Shown: positions 35,395 to 45,863, counted from the first letter of the stretch. The stretch is 64,000 nt of DNA from Acidovorax soli (GCF_014207955.1 NZ_JACHLK010000005.1:1-64000); one strand, 5' to 3'. Made by a program: numbers and translations. Notes: a model not told the origin generated them from the sequence alone.

Positions 35395-36324
35395 ATGGAA
35401 CTGAGGCACCTGCGCTATTTCATCGCCCTGGCCGGTTCGCTCAACTTCACGCGCGCCGCTGAGCGGCTGCACGTGACCCAGTCCACGCTGTCGCACCAGA
35501 TCAAGCAACTGGAAGAGGAGATCGGCGCCACGCTGTTCGACCGTGCGGGCAAGCGCGTGGCACTGACCGAGGCGGGCGACGAATTCCTGCACCACTGCAC
35601 CAAGGCGCTGCGCGAGATCGACCTGGGCCTGGGGGCGCTGCGCCAGAACAGCTCCGAGGCCGCGGGCGAGCTGCACATCGGCTCCACCCACACCTTCAAC
35701 CTGGGCTTCATCCCGGGCTGCATCGCGGCCTTCCACGAGCGCCACCCGCGCGTGAAGGTGGTGGTGGAGGAACTGCCCGCCGACCAGATCGCCGCGCGCC
35801 TGCAGCAGGGCACGCTGGACCTGGGCATTGCTTACCGGCCCGCCTCGCCCGGGCCGCTGCAGTTTGAGCCGCTGTACAACGAGGAGATGGTGCTGGTGGT
35901 GGCGCGTGGCCACCCGCTGGCGCGGCGCAAGCGCGTGCGCATGGTGGAACTGCACCGCATGCCCATGGCGCTCTTGCCCGCCAGCTTTGCCACGCGCCAG
36001 ATGCTGGACGAATGCTTTCGCTCCTGCGGCGCCGAGCCGCAGGTGGTGGCCGAGATCAACACCCTGGCGCCCATGATGGAGCTGGTGGGCAAGACACAGC
36101 TGGCCTCCATCGTCGCGGCCAATGTGGTGGCGCCGGGCTCCGGTCTGGTGGTGGTGCGGCTCGAAAGCCCCACGCCCGTGCGCACGCCGGGCATGCTGTG
36201 GTCACCCGTGGCACGCGAATCGGTGCCCACGCGCGCCTTTTCCACCATCGTGCGCAAGCTGGCGCTGCATGGCAGCCTGCGGGATGTGGCGCTGGGCCGG
36301 GGTCAGCCGAATTTGATCCAGTGA
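35395..36324 (+). CDS. LysR-type transcriptional regulator of the catabolic cluster
   Basis: DNA-binding regulator of 309 aa. The N-terminal winged helix-turn-helix reads MELRHLRYFIALAGSLNFTR, then AAERLHVTQSTLSHQIKQLE, matching CynR/CbbR-like members. An effector-binding domain follows (LHIGSTHTFNLGFIPGCIAAF). The ATG at 35395 is chosen because the helix-turn-helix begins there. It is divergent from the CoA-transferase gene and probably controls it in response to the substrate. Its 3' end overlaps the convergent DUF1513 gene by 22 bases. Confidence 0.93.
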   Translation: MELRHLRYFIALAGSLNFTRAAERLHVTQSTLSHQIKQLEEEIGATLFDRAGKRVALTEAGDEFLHHCTKALREIDLGLGALRQNSSEAAGELHIGSTHTFNLGFIPGCIAAFHERHPRVKVVVEELPADQIAARLQQGTLDLGIAYRPASPGPLQFEPLYNEEMVLVVARGHPLARRKRVRMVELHRMPMALLPASFATRQMLDECFRSCGAEPQVVAEINTLAPMMELVGKTQLASIVAANVVAPGSGLVVVRLESPTPVRTPGMLWSPVARESVPTRAFSTIVRKLALHGSLRDVALGRGQPNLIQ

Positions 36325-37439
36325 TTGTCCATGCGTGCGCCAGCCAGTTCCTTGGCGTGTGCATGGGCAAGGGGTGTGGGTGAGCGCGCGTTTTCGAGTG
36401 AGTGCGAAACCCCGGCCGCCCACAGCCGGCCGCTGCCCACGGCCAGCGCACACACTTCTTCCAGCCCCACCAGTCCGCGCCACTGGCCCTCGGGCGTGAA
36501 GGTGGCCACGCCCTGGCTGCGCGGGCAGCTCACGGCCCAGCCCTCGGCGGTGCTGGCAATGCTGCCCCCGTAGCCGGCCATGGACTGGCCGGCCGGGCAC
36601 AGGCGCAGTGCCTGGCCATCGAACAGCGCGAGGATGGGCGCGGCCGCCTTGTCCGCCGCCTCATCGTGCTCGGCCTGCAGGGCGATGCCCAGCACCGTGC
36701 GCTCGGCATTCCAGGCCAGGTGGCGCAGGCTCAGCCGTGGGTCGGGCAAGTGCCACTGGCCCTGCAGCTCGCCGCTCTCGCCGTTGAGGCGCACGAGGCT
36801 CGAATCCATGGTGTGCAGGTTGCGCTTGACGCGGCCCGTCTCGGGCGCCGTGGGCACGCCGCCGTTGGCCACGATCAGAGTGGGCTTTTCTCCGCGGGCC
36901 GCGGGTGCCCAGATCAGCTCGTGCGCATCGATGCCGTGCGTGGCCCACTCGTCCTCGGTCTCCAGGCTGCGCGCGTCGCGCTTGGCCACCAGGCTGGCGC
37001 CGGTGTCCGCATCCGTCTCGGTGGTGTAGAGGTGGCGGCCATCGGCGCTGGCGAGCACATGGCCGTTGAAGGAGCGCGTGGCATCCACCCAGTGCCATTG
37101 GGCCTTGGCGGCCGGCTGGCCCGGGTGCCAGCGCACCAGCCAGTCGCCGGGGCGGCGTGCGGTGGCGAGCATGCTGCCATCGGGCAATTGGGCCAAGCCG
37201 TGGGCGCGCGTGGGCACTTCCAGCACATGGCGCGCGCGCAGGGGCGAGGGGCCGCCGGCCTGGGCTGCGAGCACGCCGACGCGGTAGCTGCCATCGGCCT
37301 GCTGCCAGGCGCCCAGCAGCTGCATTTCTGTGCCCTGGGGTGCGGCCTGCGCGGCCAAGGGCACGGCGGCCAGGCTGCCCATGAACACCAGGGCCTGGCG
37401 GCGGCTCAGCGCTGCGCGCACTTCAGTCTCCATCCGCAT
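36303..37439 (-). CDS. DUF1513 periplasmic beta-propeller-like protein
   Basis: A 378-aa exported protein with a twin-arginine-like leader (LSRRQALVFMGSLAAVPLAA). The body shows repeated blade-like segments (GHVLASADGRHLYTTETDAD, RRPGDWLVRW, ELIWAPAARGEKPTLIVANGG), typical of DUF1513, which is often found beside imelysin genes. Function unknown; a link to iron or metal uptake is inferred from the operon. Its start overlaps the upstream imelysin gene by 17 bases. Confidence 0.8.
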   Translation of the reverse strand: MRMETEVRAALSRRQALVFMGSLAAVPLAAQAAPQGTEMQLLGAWQQADGSYRVGVLAAQAGGPSPLRARHVLEVPTRAHGLAQLPDGSMLATARRPGDWLVRWHPGQPAAKAQWHWVDATRSFNGHVLASADGRHLYTTETDADTGASLVAKRDARSLETEDEWATHGIDAHELIWAPAARGEKPTLIVANGGVPTAPETGRVKRNLHTMDSSLVRLNGESGELQGQWHLPDPRLSLRHLAWNAERTVLGIALQAEHDEAADKAAAPILALFDGQALRLCPAGQSMAGYGGSIASTAEGWAVSCPRSQGVATFTPEGQWRGLVGLEEVCALAVGSGRLWAAGVSHSLENARSPTPLAHAHAKELAGARMDNHWIKFG

Positions 37440-38520
37440 CCGAAAAACCGATGCTCACCTGCAGTGCCGGGGCGATCTCGGCCTCGGCCAGGCGCTTGAG
37501 CGCGGCCAGCTCCTTGGAGGCCTGCAGCACCCGTTCGCCACCGGCCTTGCCTGTGGCACCCGACTGGTCGATGGCCTGCAGGGCCTTGTCCACACGCTGC
37601 GTGGTGGCCAGCAGCTGGTCGGCCAGCGGGTTCAGGCCGCGGCCACGCAGGTAGGTTTCCAGCGGCACCAGGGCCTCGCCGGGCGTGGGCGTGGCGGCGC
37701 TTTCGGGCAGCACGGCCAGGGTGCGCAGGGCGCTCCACTCGGCCTTCCAGGCGGCAGATGCCTGGTTGCTGGCGGCACGCGGGTATTCGGGCGTGCGCGT
37801 GCCCTGCGCGGCGCGCAGCGGCTTTTCCATGTGGGCCCAGCGCAGGCGCTCGATGCCGCCCACCCACTGGTTGATGAACTCGCCCATGGCGGCGGTGGAG
37901 CGCTCCTGCTCGTCCTCGGCCGCCCAGTCGGTGCCGGCCGCGGTGTCGAAGGCGCCGGCCACGGCCACGGCCTCGCGCTCGATGTCCAGCGCCACCTCCA
38001 CCGCATAGCTGCAGGCGGGCGATGCCGGTGCCACGGGTTGCGTCCACAGCAGCCATTCCAGCGCTGGCAGGCCCTTGGCGGGCGTGCCCACGCGCTCGAA
38101 GGCCTTGGCGCCCTGCGGCTGGGTCTTGATGGCGCGCTCGATCAGCGCCGGGCGCGTGGGTGCAAAGTCCATCTGGCGCTGCGTGCGGCGCGCGATCACG
38201 GGGCCCACGGCCACGGCGCCCAGGGTCTCCCAGGCCATCATGCTGCGTTGCCAGGCGCCGCGGGCGTTGGCCAGGGCGGCCTGCGACTGGCCCGCAGGGG
38301 CCTCGCACAGCGCGCGCACGGCCGGTGCCAGGGCCTGTGCGGCCGTGGCCAGCTCCTGCGCACGCGGCTTGCCCCAGTGGCCATACAGGCTCTGCAGCGC
38401 ATGCGTGGTGTCGTAGAAGGGCACGGCGTTGCGCTTCCAGCCGGTCTGGGCCTGGGCGGGCAGCAGCAGGGCGCTCAAAGCCAGTGCGGCGGCTGTTGCA
38501 CGAAGGGATGGGTGTTTCAT
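37423..38520 (-). CDS. Imelysin family protein lacking the GxHxxE motif
   Basis: A 365-aa periplasmic protein with a Sec signal peptide (MKHPSLRATAAALALSALLL, AQA cleavage). It has the imelysin helical-bundle layout (TTHALQSLYGHWGKPRAQEL, ARGAWQRSMMAWETLGAVAVG). At the place of the family GxHxxE motif it reads GLPALEWLLW: the Glu is kept but the His is Ala-Leu-like. This suggests altered metal or ligand binding compared with the other imelysin in the operon. The ATG at 38520 overlaps the di-heme oxidoreductase stop by 4 bases. Confidence 0.82.
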   Translation of the reverse strand: MKHPSLRATAAALALSALLLPAQAQTGWKRNAVPFYDTTHALQSLYGHWGKPRAQELATAAQALAPAVRALCEAPAGQSQAALANARGAWQRSMMAWETLGAVAVGPVIARRTQRQMDFAPTRPALIERAIKTQPQGAKAFERVGTPAKGLPALEWLLWTQPVAPASPACSYAVEVALDIEREAVAVAGAFDTAAGTDWAAEDEQERSTAAMGEFINQWVGGIERLRWAHMEKPLRAAQGTRTPEYPRAASNQASAAWKAEWSALRTLAVLPESAATPTPGEALVPLETYLRGRGLNPLADQLLATTQRVDKALQAIDQSGATGKAGGERVLQASKELAALKRLAEAEIAPALQVSIGFSDADGD

Positions 38521-39983
38521 AGCGACTCCACGAACTTGACCAGCGCATCGCGCTCGGCCTTGTTCATCTTCAGGACCTGGTTCTTGGCCGCTTCGGCCTC
38601 GCCGCCATGCCACAGAACGGCTTCGAGCACGCCGCGCGCGCGGCCGTCGTGCAGCAGCCGGGTGTGGCCGTTCACGTCCTTGATCAGGCCCGTACCCCAC
38701 AGAGGCGGGGTCTTCCACTGCCGGCCATTGGCGGCGAAGTCGGGCCGGTTGTCGGCCAGGCGCTCGCCCATGTCGTGCAGCAGCATGTCGGTGTAGGGCC
38801 AGATGCGCTGGCCCGACAGGGCCTTGCTCGTCAGGTGCGGGAACGGGCCTTCCTGGGTGACATAGCTCGGCCGGTGGCAGGTGGCGCACTGAGCGGCGGC
38901 AAACAGCGCCTGGCCGCGCACGACCTGGGCATCCTTGGGGTTGCGCCGCGCGGGCGGCGCCAGCGTGGCCTGGTAGAAGACCACGTCGTCGAAGGTCTTG
39001 TCATCGATCTCCACGCCGGGCTGGCCCTGCGCGGCGGCGCTCTTGCCGCTCGGTGCGGCCAGGCAGTCCTTCTGGGTGGGGGTGCAGGTCTCGTTGGCGA
39101 AGTGCTTCGAGGTGATGCCCATGTCGCCCTGGAAGGCGCCGCCGGTCTGGTGCGCGATGGTCGCGACATTGGCCTTCCAGCCGAAGCGGCCCAGCTTCAT
39201 CTGGCCCGAGGGCGCGTCCCACACGCGGTTGGGCATGCCCTTGATCGGGCCGCCCGCGGCGGCCTGGTCGGCCGCATTGGCCAGGATGTCGGCCTCGGCG
39301 ATGGCTTCGAGCAGGCCCACGCCGATGATCTGCGGCGCGATGCGCGGGCTCGCCATGATCTCGGGGTGCATGGGGCCGTAGCCTAGGTCGGCAAAGCCGT
39401 AGCTCGGGTCGAGCAGCTCGTAGGGCGTGCCGTCGGCAAACTTGCCCTTGATGGTCTTGTAGCGCAGGGTCACGCGGCCCTCGGGCTTGACGCCCTGCAC
39501 GCCCGCGTTGTTGAATTGGTCACCATAGACCGGGTCGTGCCTGGGGCCGCCATGCGCATCCGCGCCCGGAATGGACAGGCGGATCAGCAGGGCCACCGTC
39601 GGGTCCTTGGTCTCACCCAGGCGGTTGAAGATGGCCGGCGGCTCGCCCCGGCCGTCCTGCACGTGGCAGCCGCCGCACGAGCGCGCGATGAAGTGCGGGC
39701 CCAGGCCGTCGCGCGCCTTGGTCGAGGCCGGTGCCTCCACCCAGTTGCGGCGGAAGAACGAATTGCCGATCACGAAACGCGTGCGCTCGGCATCGTCCAG
39801 GTTGGCGGCGGGGAAGGAGAAGGCATTGCGGCCCGTGGCGAACACCGTGGTGTTGCCACCGACCTTCTCGCCGAGCGGGTCGGCGGGGGTGTCGGCCATG
39901 AGGCCGCCCAGGGCCGCGAGGCCGATGCTGGCAACCGCCAGGCGCAGGGCGCGCTGGCGGTAAGGGGCTTGCAAAAGGGGCAT
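38517..39983 (-). CDS. Di-heme oxidoreductase family protein (DUF1111, c-type cytochrome)
   Basis: A 488-aa periplasmic cytochrome-like protein. Two heme-c attachment motifs are seen: CGGCH (in IARSCGGCHVQDGRG) and CATCH (in FAAAQCATCHRPSYV). Other family segments are GRNAFSFPAANL, RFGWKANVATIAHQTGGAFQGDMG and PPLWGTGLIKDVNGHTRLLHDGRARG. The N-terminus is hydrophobic. It lies between two imelysin genes. Such proteins are often called thiol oxidoreductases, but electron transfer linked to metal uptake fits the context better (inference). Confidence 0.88.
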   Translation of the reverse strand: MPLLQAPYRQRALRLAVASIGLAALGGLMADTPADPLGEKVGGNTTVFATGRNAFSFPAANLDDAERTRFVIGNSFFRRNWVEAPASTKARDGLGPHFIARSCGGCHVQDGRGEPPAIFNRLGETKDPTVALLIRLSIPGADAHGGPRHDPVYGDQFNNAGVQGVKPEGRVTLRYKTIKGKFADGTPYELLDPSYGFADLGYGPMHPEIMASPRIAPQIIGVGLLEAIAEADILANAADQAAAGGPIKGMPNRVWDAPSGQMKLGRFGWKANVATIAHQTGGAFQGDMGITSKHFANETCTPTQKDCLAAPSGKSAAAQGQPGVEIDDKTFDDVVFYQATLAPPARRNPKDAQVVRGQALFAAAQCATCHRPSYVTQEGPFPHLTSKALSGQRIWPYTDMLLHDMGERLADNRPDFAANGRQWKTPPLWGTGLIKDVNGHTRLLHDGRARGVLEAVLWHGGEAEAAKNQVLKMNKAERDALVKFVESL

Positions 39984-40010
39984 GGGAGCGAAAGGAAGGC
40001 GCAGAACGCC

Positions 40011-41213
<1,203 letters not shown>

Positions 41214-41379
41214 GCGTTTCTCCTCAAACAACGAAGACGGGTGACAAGGCAGACCTGCCGGGAACGGTCTGGTCCGGCAAGGCGCCAGGCCGTGGGAAGT
41301 CCAGTGGACAGGGGTGGGGCGCAAGCCCGCTGGGGAAGGCGGCGCCACGGTGCAGCCCGCCTTTGATCGCAGTGATTAT

Positions 41380-41398
41380 AAGAATGGGTTTTATTTGC
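41380..41398 (-). promoter_or_regulatory. Possible Fur box upstream of the imelysin operon
   Basis: An AT-rich 19-base stretch in otherwise GC-rich DNA matches the classical Fur consensus GATAATGATAATCATTATC at about 11 of 19 positions, 167 bases before the first imelysin gene. Fits iron regulation, but the match is modest. The rest of 41214-41454 shows nothing else clear. Confidence 0.35.
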
Positions 41399-41454
41399 AT
41401 TGGTGCGGGAAGGGAATTTTCCGGCATCCAGGGCGCAGCGGCCTGCGACCCACG

Positions 41455-41493
41455 AAAAAGGGCGGGGCCCTGCATCGCTGCAGGGCCCCGCCC
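41455..41493 (-). terminator. Terminator of the minus-strand PhoX-type gene
   Basis: A perfect 15-bp stem (41460-41474 with 41479-41493) with a 4-base loop is followed on the minus strand by five T residues, about 50 bases after the phosphatase stop. Confidence 0.93.
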
Positions 41494-41544
41494 AGCCGCG
41501 CCAGGCGCGGCATCCCATGACTGCCTGTCGCGCGGCGTTGCCGA

Positions 41545-43491
41545 TCAGCCCAGGCGTGGCTGCTTGGGCGTGGCCGTGAGGTAGCCGACCGCTGCGCCGG
41601 CCTTGTTCTTGTAGTTGGCGATGATCAGCGGATCCAGCGTGGGCTTGACCACGTTGTGGATGCTGCCCCAGTCACCGGCATGCTGGAAGTTGCTCATGAT
41701 GTAGGTCCAGCCATTGATCTCGTCCACCGCATGCAGGCCGGTGGATTCGCCGCCCGCGGGGATGGACATCAGGCGCGACAGCTTCTTGGTGTCCACGTTG
41801 TAGGCCCACAGGAAGTTGTTCACGTGCTGGCCGCTGTCCTCGCCGATGAACAGGGTGCGCATCTTTTCCGAGAACTTGAGGTTGTCGGGGTTGCCGATGG
41901 TGTCGGGGTTGGCCGTGTTGCCCAGGGCGTCGGCCGTGATGTCCTCGCCCACCAGCAGGGCCTTGGTGTCCACGGGCATCCAGTCGCTGTTGATGGCGGC
42001 GCCGGCCGTGTCCTTCTGGCCGCCGCGCAGGTTCAGCGCCATCACGGCACCGGCGTTGATGGCCTTGGGCACCGAGACGCCGTTGCCCGCCACGTTCAGT
42101 GCGTTGCCGGCCACCATCGAAGTCTGCACGTTCTGCAGCGCCGAGTAGGCGATCTTGTCCTTGGCGTTGACGGTCGTGCCTTCCATCTTGGTGAAGCCCA
42201 TGCTGGCGCCCACGAAGGCGGCGTAGCGGTGGGTTTCGAGGAAGGCTGCGGCCTTCTCCATGCCGGGCTTGATCTTGATCCACTCTTCCTTGCCATTGGC
42301 GACGATGCGGGTGTAGCTGGCATCGTTCGGGTTGGCCGTGGCCACGGCCATGATGTCCGTGGGCTTGAGCGTGTTGGCCAGGGCTTCGATCTCGGCGCTG
42401 TTGGCAGAGCCGAGCTTGATCCAGGTCAGCGGCGCGCCGGCGGTGGCCTTGGCATCGACGGTGAAGCCGGCGCCCACCTTGGCGGCGTACAGCGTGCCGG
42501 AGGACAGGTCCTTCTCGCGGTCGGCCACGAACACGAAGTAGGCGCTGTTGGTGGCGTCGTCACCCATCAGGGCGGTGCGCTGGTCGGGCATGACCTGCAC
42601 CAGCTCGTGCGAGATGCGGCCCATGCAGAAATGCTTCTTGATGCTGGCGGTGCCGTCGGCGTTCACCGTCACTTCGGGCATGTGGCCGTAGTGGTAGGGG
42701 TTGGCGCGGCTCGCGTCGCCGTACAGGTTCTTGGCATAGGCCTGGAACTGGGCGTTGGTGGACGCCGTGAACGCGTCGGGCTCGTACTCTTCGCTCGACA
42801 GGTGCGTGCCCCAGGGCGAGAGGCTGGCGCCGCAGGTGATCCACAGGCCGTGCACCTTGGAGGTGTCCACGTTGTGGTACTTCACCAGGCTCAGTTTGCC
42901 GGTGTTGGGGTCCTGGTCCAGCGTGAGCACGGCGATGGGCGAGGGCAGCTTGCCGTACATGTCGGTCTTGCCGTCCTGGGCCCAGGTGGTGTATTCGAAC
43001 TGCACCACGGCGAACACGTGGTTGCCCTTGACGCCGTCGACCTTGGCGTTGGGCACCGTCAGCAGCGAAGTGCCATCGGGTGCGTCCGAGAAGAACTGGC
43101 GCTCCTTGCCGGCCACCGTGGTGTCGATGATGGGCTGGTTGTTGATGTCGTAGTAGCTGCCGGCGACGATGGTGCCACCCTTGACGTTGGCCACCGTGTC
43201 GCCGGTGATGAAGAAGGGCTGGTAGGCCAGCGCGTAGCTTTGCACCGAGTTGTCGCTCAGCGTGACCTGCATGGTCGAGCCCACGGTGTTGGTGGCCATG
43301 GCCGCCGGGTTGGCCAGCGAGGGCGCGGCCATCGAGGTGAAGGCCGTGGACACATAGCTGGCGCCATCGTCGCCGCCGCCGCAGGCGGTCAGCAGCGCGG
43401 CGGCAGCGCCGCCCGTGGTCAGGGGAAGCAGGGGAATGCCGGCCAGGAATTGGAGGGCCTGGCGGCGCGAAGGGGTGGACGCAGAGGTCAT
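41545..43491 (-). CDS. PhoX-family (DUF839) phosphatase, Tat-exported lipoprotein candidate
   Basis: A 648-aa predicted extracytoplasmic phosphatase. The leader has twin arginines (PSRRQALQFLAGIPLLPLT) and a lipobox LTAC followed by GGGDD, so it may be a Tat-exported lipoprotein. Family segments include ASLSPWGTHLSSEEYEPD, RISHELVQVMPD and GEDSGQHVNNFLWAYNVDTK. It is more distant from classical PhoX than its divergent neighbour. The ATG at 43491 is chosen at the start of the Tat leader. A Pho box and a -10 lie 110-144 bases upstream on the same strand, so induction by phosphate limitation is likely. Confidence 0.85.
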   Translation of the reverse strand: MTSASTPSRRQALQFLAGIPLLPLTTGGAAAALLTACGGGDDGASYVSTAFTSMAAPSLANPAAMATNTVGSTMQVTLSDNSVQSYALAYQPFFITGDTVANVKGGTIVAGSYYDINNQPIIDTTVAGKERQFFSDAPDGTSLLTVPNAKVDGVKGNHVFAVVQFEYTTWAQDGKTDMYGKLPSPIAVLTLDQDPNTGKLSLVKYHNVDTSKVHGLWITCGASLSPWGTHLSSEEYEPDAFTASTNAQFQAYAKNLYGDASRANPYHYGHMPEVTVNADGTASIKKHFCMGRISHELVQVMPDQRTALMGDDATNSAYFVFVADREKDLSSGTLYAAKVGAGFTVDAKATAGAPLTWIKLGSANSAEIEALANTLKPTDIMAVATANPNDASYTRIVANGKEEWIKIKPGMEKAAAFLETHRYAAFVGASMGFTKMEGTTVNAKDKIAYSALQNVQTSMVAGNALNVAGNGVSVPKAINAGAVMALNLRGGQKDTAGAAINSDWMPVDTKALLVGEDITADALGNTANPDTIGNPDNLKFSEKMRTLFIGEDSGQHVNNFLWAYNVDTKKLSRLMSIPAGGESTGLHAVDEINGWTYIMSNFQHAGDWGSIHNVVKPTLDPLIIANYKNKAGAAVGYLTATPKQPRLG

Positions 43492-43601
43492 GGTGGAGTG
43501 CAGCTTCCGTGGTTTGTTATATGGGTTTTTATAGAGAGCGCTCCGGTGCCCTTGTGCCCTGCGGGCAGGGCCAGGCAGCCGGGCTGCTCTCTTGGTGGCG
43601 G

Positions 43602-43635
43602 ATGCTAAGAACACTGTGTGACAAGCATTTGACGG
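43602..43635 (-). promoter_or_regulatory. Pho box and -10 of the minus-strand phosphatase
   Basis: On the minus strand, 43635-43617 match the Pho-box consensus CTGTCATAWAWCTGTCAYA at 14 of 19 positions, with the two GTCA cores 11 bases apart. Nine bases further on, TAGCAT (43607-43602) can serve as the -10. This is the classical PhoB-activated promoter layout, in which the box replaces the -35. Confidence 0.8.
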
Positions 43636-43689
43636 TGCTGTGGCGGCTGCTCCACAGCCCCCGAATCGCCCTGCGTGCCGAATGCTCTT

Positions 43690-43723
43690 GCGTCACGGAT
43701 CAGTCATATCCGCTTCCTAGACT
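43690..43723 (+). promoter_or_regulatory. Pho box and -10 of the plus-strand phoX
   Basis: Bases 43690-43708 match the Pho-box consensus at 13 of 19 positions, with GTCA cores 11 bases apart. After 9 bases TAGACT (43718-43723) forms the -10. Start is expected near 43730, leaving a short leader before the ATG at 43768. Box-to-10 spacing is the same as in the divergent promoter. Confidence 0.8.
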
Positions 43724-43767
43724 GCGCTCTCCCATGACCAACCAATACCACGAGGAGTGCGGCTCTC

Positions 43768-45798
43768 ATGAGCAAAACTATTTCTGACAAGGTCGTTCGC
43801 AACGACGCGGGCAACACCCCCTTCAGTGCCATCCTGGAGGTTCAGCTGTCACGCCGCACTGTCACGCGCGGTGGCCTGAGTGCGGCGCTGGCCCTGTTGA
43901 CCGGCACCAGCCTGTCCGCCTGCGGCGGCAGCGACGACGAGCCGCTCAAGCTGGGCTTCACCTCGCTGGCCAACTCCATGACCGACGCCTGCGTGGTGCC
44001 ACCGGGCTATGTGGCCCAGGTGCTGGGTGCCTGGGGCACGCCGCTCAACGACAGCGCCGCCGAATGGGACCGCGACGGCAAGAACACCTCCAAGGACCTG
44101 CTCAACTCCACCGGCATGCACCACGACGGCATGCACTACTTCCCGCTCGACGGCAGCTCCAGCGAAGGCCTGCTGGTGGTCAACCACGAGTACATCGACG
44201 AGAAGGCCCTGCACCCCGCCGGCCCGACCACGGTGAACAACAAGCGCCCCGCGGAAGAAGTGCGCAAGGAAGTCAACGCCCATGGCGTGGCCGTGATGCA
44301 CATCCGCAAGACGGGCAATGCCTGGGCCATCGTCAAGAACTCGCGCTACAACCGCCGCTTCACCTCGGCCACGCCCATGGCCCTCAATGGCCCGGTCGGC
44401 GGCACCGACTGGGTCAAGACCCCGTACTCGCCCACGGGCACCACGGTGCGCGGCACCAACAACAACTGCGGCAACGGCACCACGCCCTGGGGCACCTACA
44501 TCACCGCCGAGGAGAACTGGGCGGCCTGCTTCGTCAACACCCAGGCATCGGGCCAGCCTGCGCACCAGGTGCGCGTGGGCGTGCCCACGTCCGCCGGCCG
44601 CTACAAGTGGGAAACCGCTGCCGGCGATGCCACCGAAGTGCAAGGCGAGTTCGCGCGCTTCAACGTGACCCCGAGCGGCACCAGCGCCCTCAACGACTGG
44701 CGCAACGAAGTCAATGGCTTTGGTTATCTGGTCGAGATCGACCCCTACAACCCCGACAGCGTGGCCACCAAGCGCACGGCCATGGGCCGCTTCGCCCACG
44801 AAGGCGCGGCCTATGGCAAGCCCGAAGCCGGCAAGCCCCTGGCTTTCTACAGCGGCGACGATTCGCGCTTCGAGTACATCTACCGCTTCGTGTCCGATGC
44901 CAACTGGGATCCGGCCGATGCCCGCCGCAGCGACCGCCTGGCCGTGGGCACCAAGTACCTGGACAAGGGCACGCTGTACGTTGCGCGCTTCAACGAAGAC
45001 GGCTCGGGCACCTGGCTGCCGCTGACGCTGGCCGCCGTGGGCAAGGACGGAACCAAGCTCGGCGACAAGTACAAGACCATCGACGAGATCCTGATCAACA
45101 CGCGCGCCGCCGCCGACTTCGTGGGCGCGACCCCGATGGACCGCCCCGAGTGGACGGCCGTGCACCCCTCCAATGGCGACGTGTACGTGACGCTGACCAA
45201 CAACACCAGCCGCAACGCCACCACCGGCACCAACGCCGCCAACCCGCGCCTGAACAACGCCAACGGCCACATCGTGCGCTGGCACGACACGCCCAATGCG
45301 AACACCTTCAAGTGGGAGATCTTCGTGTTCGGCTCCGACGCCGGTGCGGCTGCCGACACCAACCGCTCGGGCCTGACCACGCTGAACCAGTTGGCCAGCC
45401 CCGATGGCCTGGCCTTCGACGACCGCGGCATCATGTGGATCCAGACCGACAACGGCATCGATGGCGGCCGCAACAACGCCGTGGCCCGTGCCACCAACGA
45501 CCAGATGCTGGCCGTGATCCCCGGCGCCATGACCACCGACAGCAAGGGCACGGGCCCGGTCATCAACGCCCAGAACCAGGGCGATCTGCGCCGCTTCTTC
45601 GTGGGCCCCAACGAGGCCGAGATCACCGGCTTTGCCTACACGCCGGACTACAAGACCATCTTCCTGAACATCCAGCACCCGGTGAACTGGCCGGCTTACG
45701 GTACGAACGACGCCACGACCGCCCCGACGGGCACCGTGCGCCCCCGCTCGTCCACCGTGGTCATCCAGAAGGCGGACGGCGGCCCTATCGGGGTGTGA
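43768..45798 (+). CDS. phoX: Alkaline phosphatase PhoX
   Basis: A 676-aa secreted, calcium/iron-type phosphatase of the PhoX family that releases phosphate from organic phosphoesters. A Tat leader LSRRTVTRGGLSAALALLTG ends in the lipobox LSAC. Conserved blocks: HHDGMHYFPLDG, GLLVVNHEYID, TPWGTYITAEENW, YKWETAAGDATEVQG, DGLAFDDRGIMWIQTDN and FVGPNEAEITGFAYTPD. GAGGAG lies 10 bases before the ATG. A Pho box and -10 precede it, and a strong terminator follows. Confidence 0.93.
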   Translation: MSKTISDKVVRNDAGNTPFSAILEVQLSRRTVTRGGLSAALALLTGTSLSACGGSDDEPLKLGFTSLANSMTDACVVPPGYVAQVLGAWGTPLNDSAAEWDRDGKNTSKDLLNSTGMHHDGMHYFPLDGSSSEGLLVVNHEYIDEKALHPAGPTTVNNKRPAEEVRKEVNAHGVAVMHIRKTGNAWAIVKNSRYNRRFTSATPMALNGPVGGTDWVKTPYSPTGTTVRGTNNNCGNGTTPWGTYITAEENWAACFVNTQASGQPAHQVRVGVPTSAGRYKWETAAGDATEVQGEFARFNVTPSGTSALNDWRNEVNGFGYLVEIDPYNPDSVATKRTAMGRFAHEGAAYGKPEAGKPLAFYSGDDSRFEYIYRFVSDANWDPADARRSDRLAVGTKYLDKGTLYVARFNEDGSGTWLPLTLAAVGKDGTKLGDKYKTIDEILINTRAAADFVGATPMDRPEWTAVHPSNGDVYVTLTNNTSRNATTGTNAANPRLNNANGHIVRWHDTPNANTFKWEIFVFGSDAGAAADTNRSGLTTLNQLASPDGLAFDDRGIMWIQTDNGIDGGRNNAVARATNDQMLAVIPGAMTTDSKGTGPVINAQNQGDLRRFFVGPNEAEITGFAYTPDYKTIFLNIQHPVNWPAYGTNDATTAPTGTVRPRSSTVVIQKADGGPIGV

Positions 45799-45830
45799 GG
45801 TTTTTGCTGGGCAGTCTGTTGCCTCTTTGC

Positions 45831-45863
45831 AGGCTGTCACGCGCAGGCGTGGCAGCCTTTTTT
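45831..45863 (+). terminator. Terminator of phoX
   Basis: A 12-bp stem with one G-U pair (45831-45842 with 45847-45858), a GCAG loop and a run of six T, 33 bases past the stop. Confidence 0.93.
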
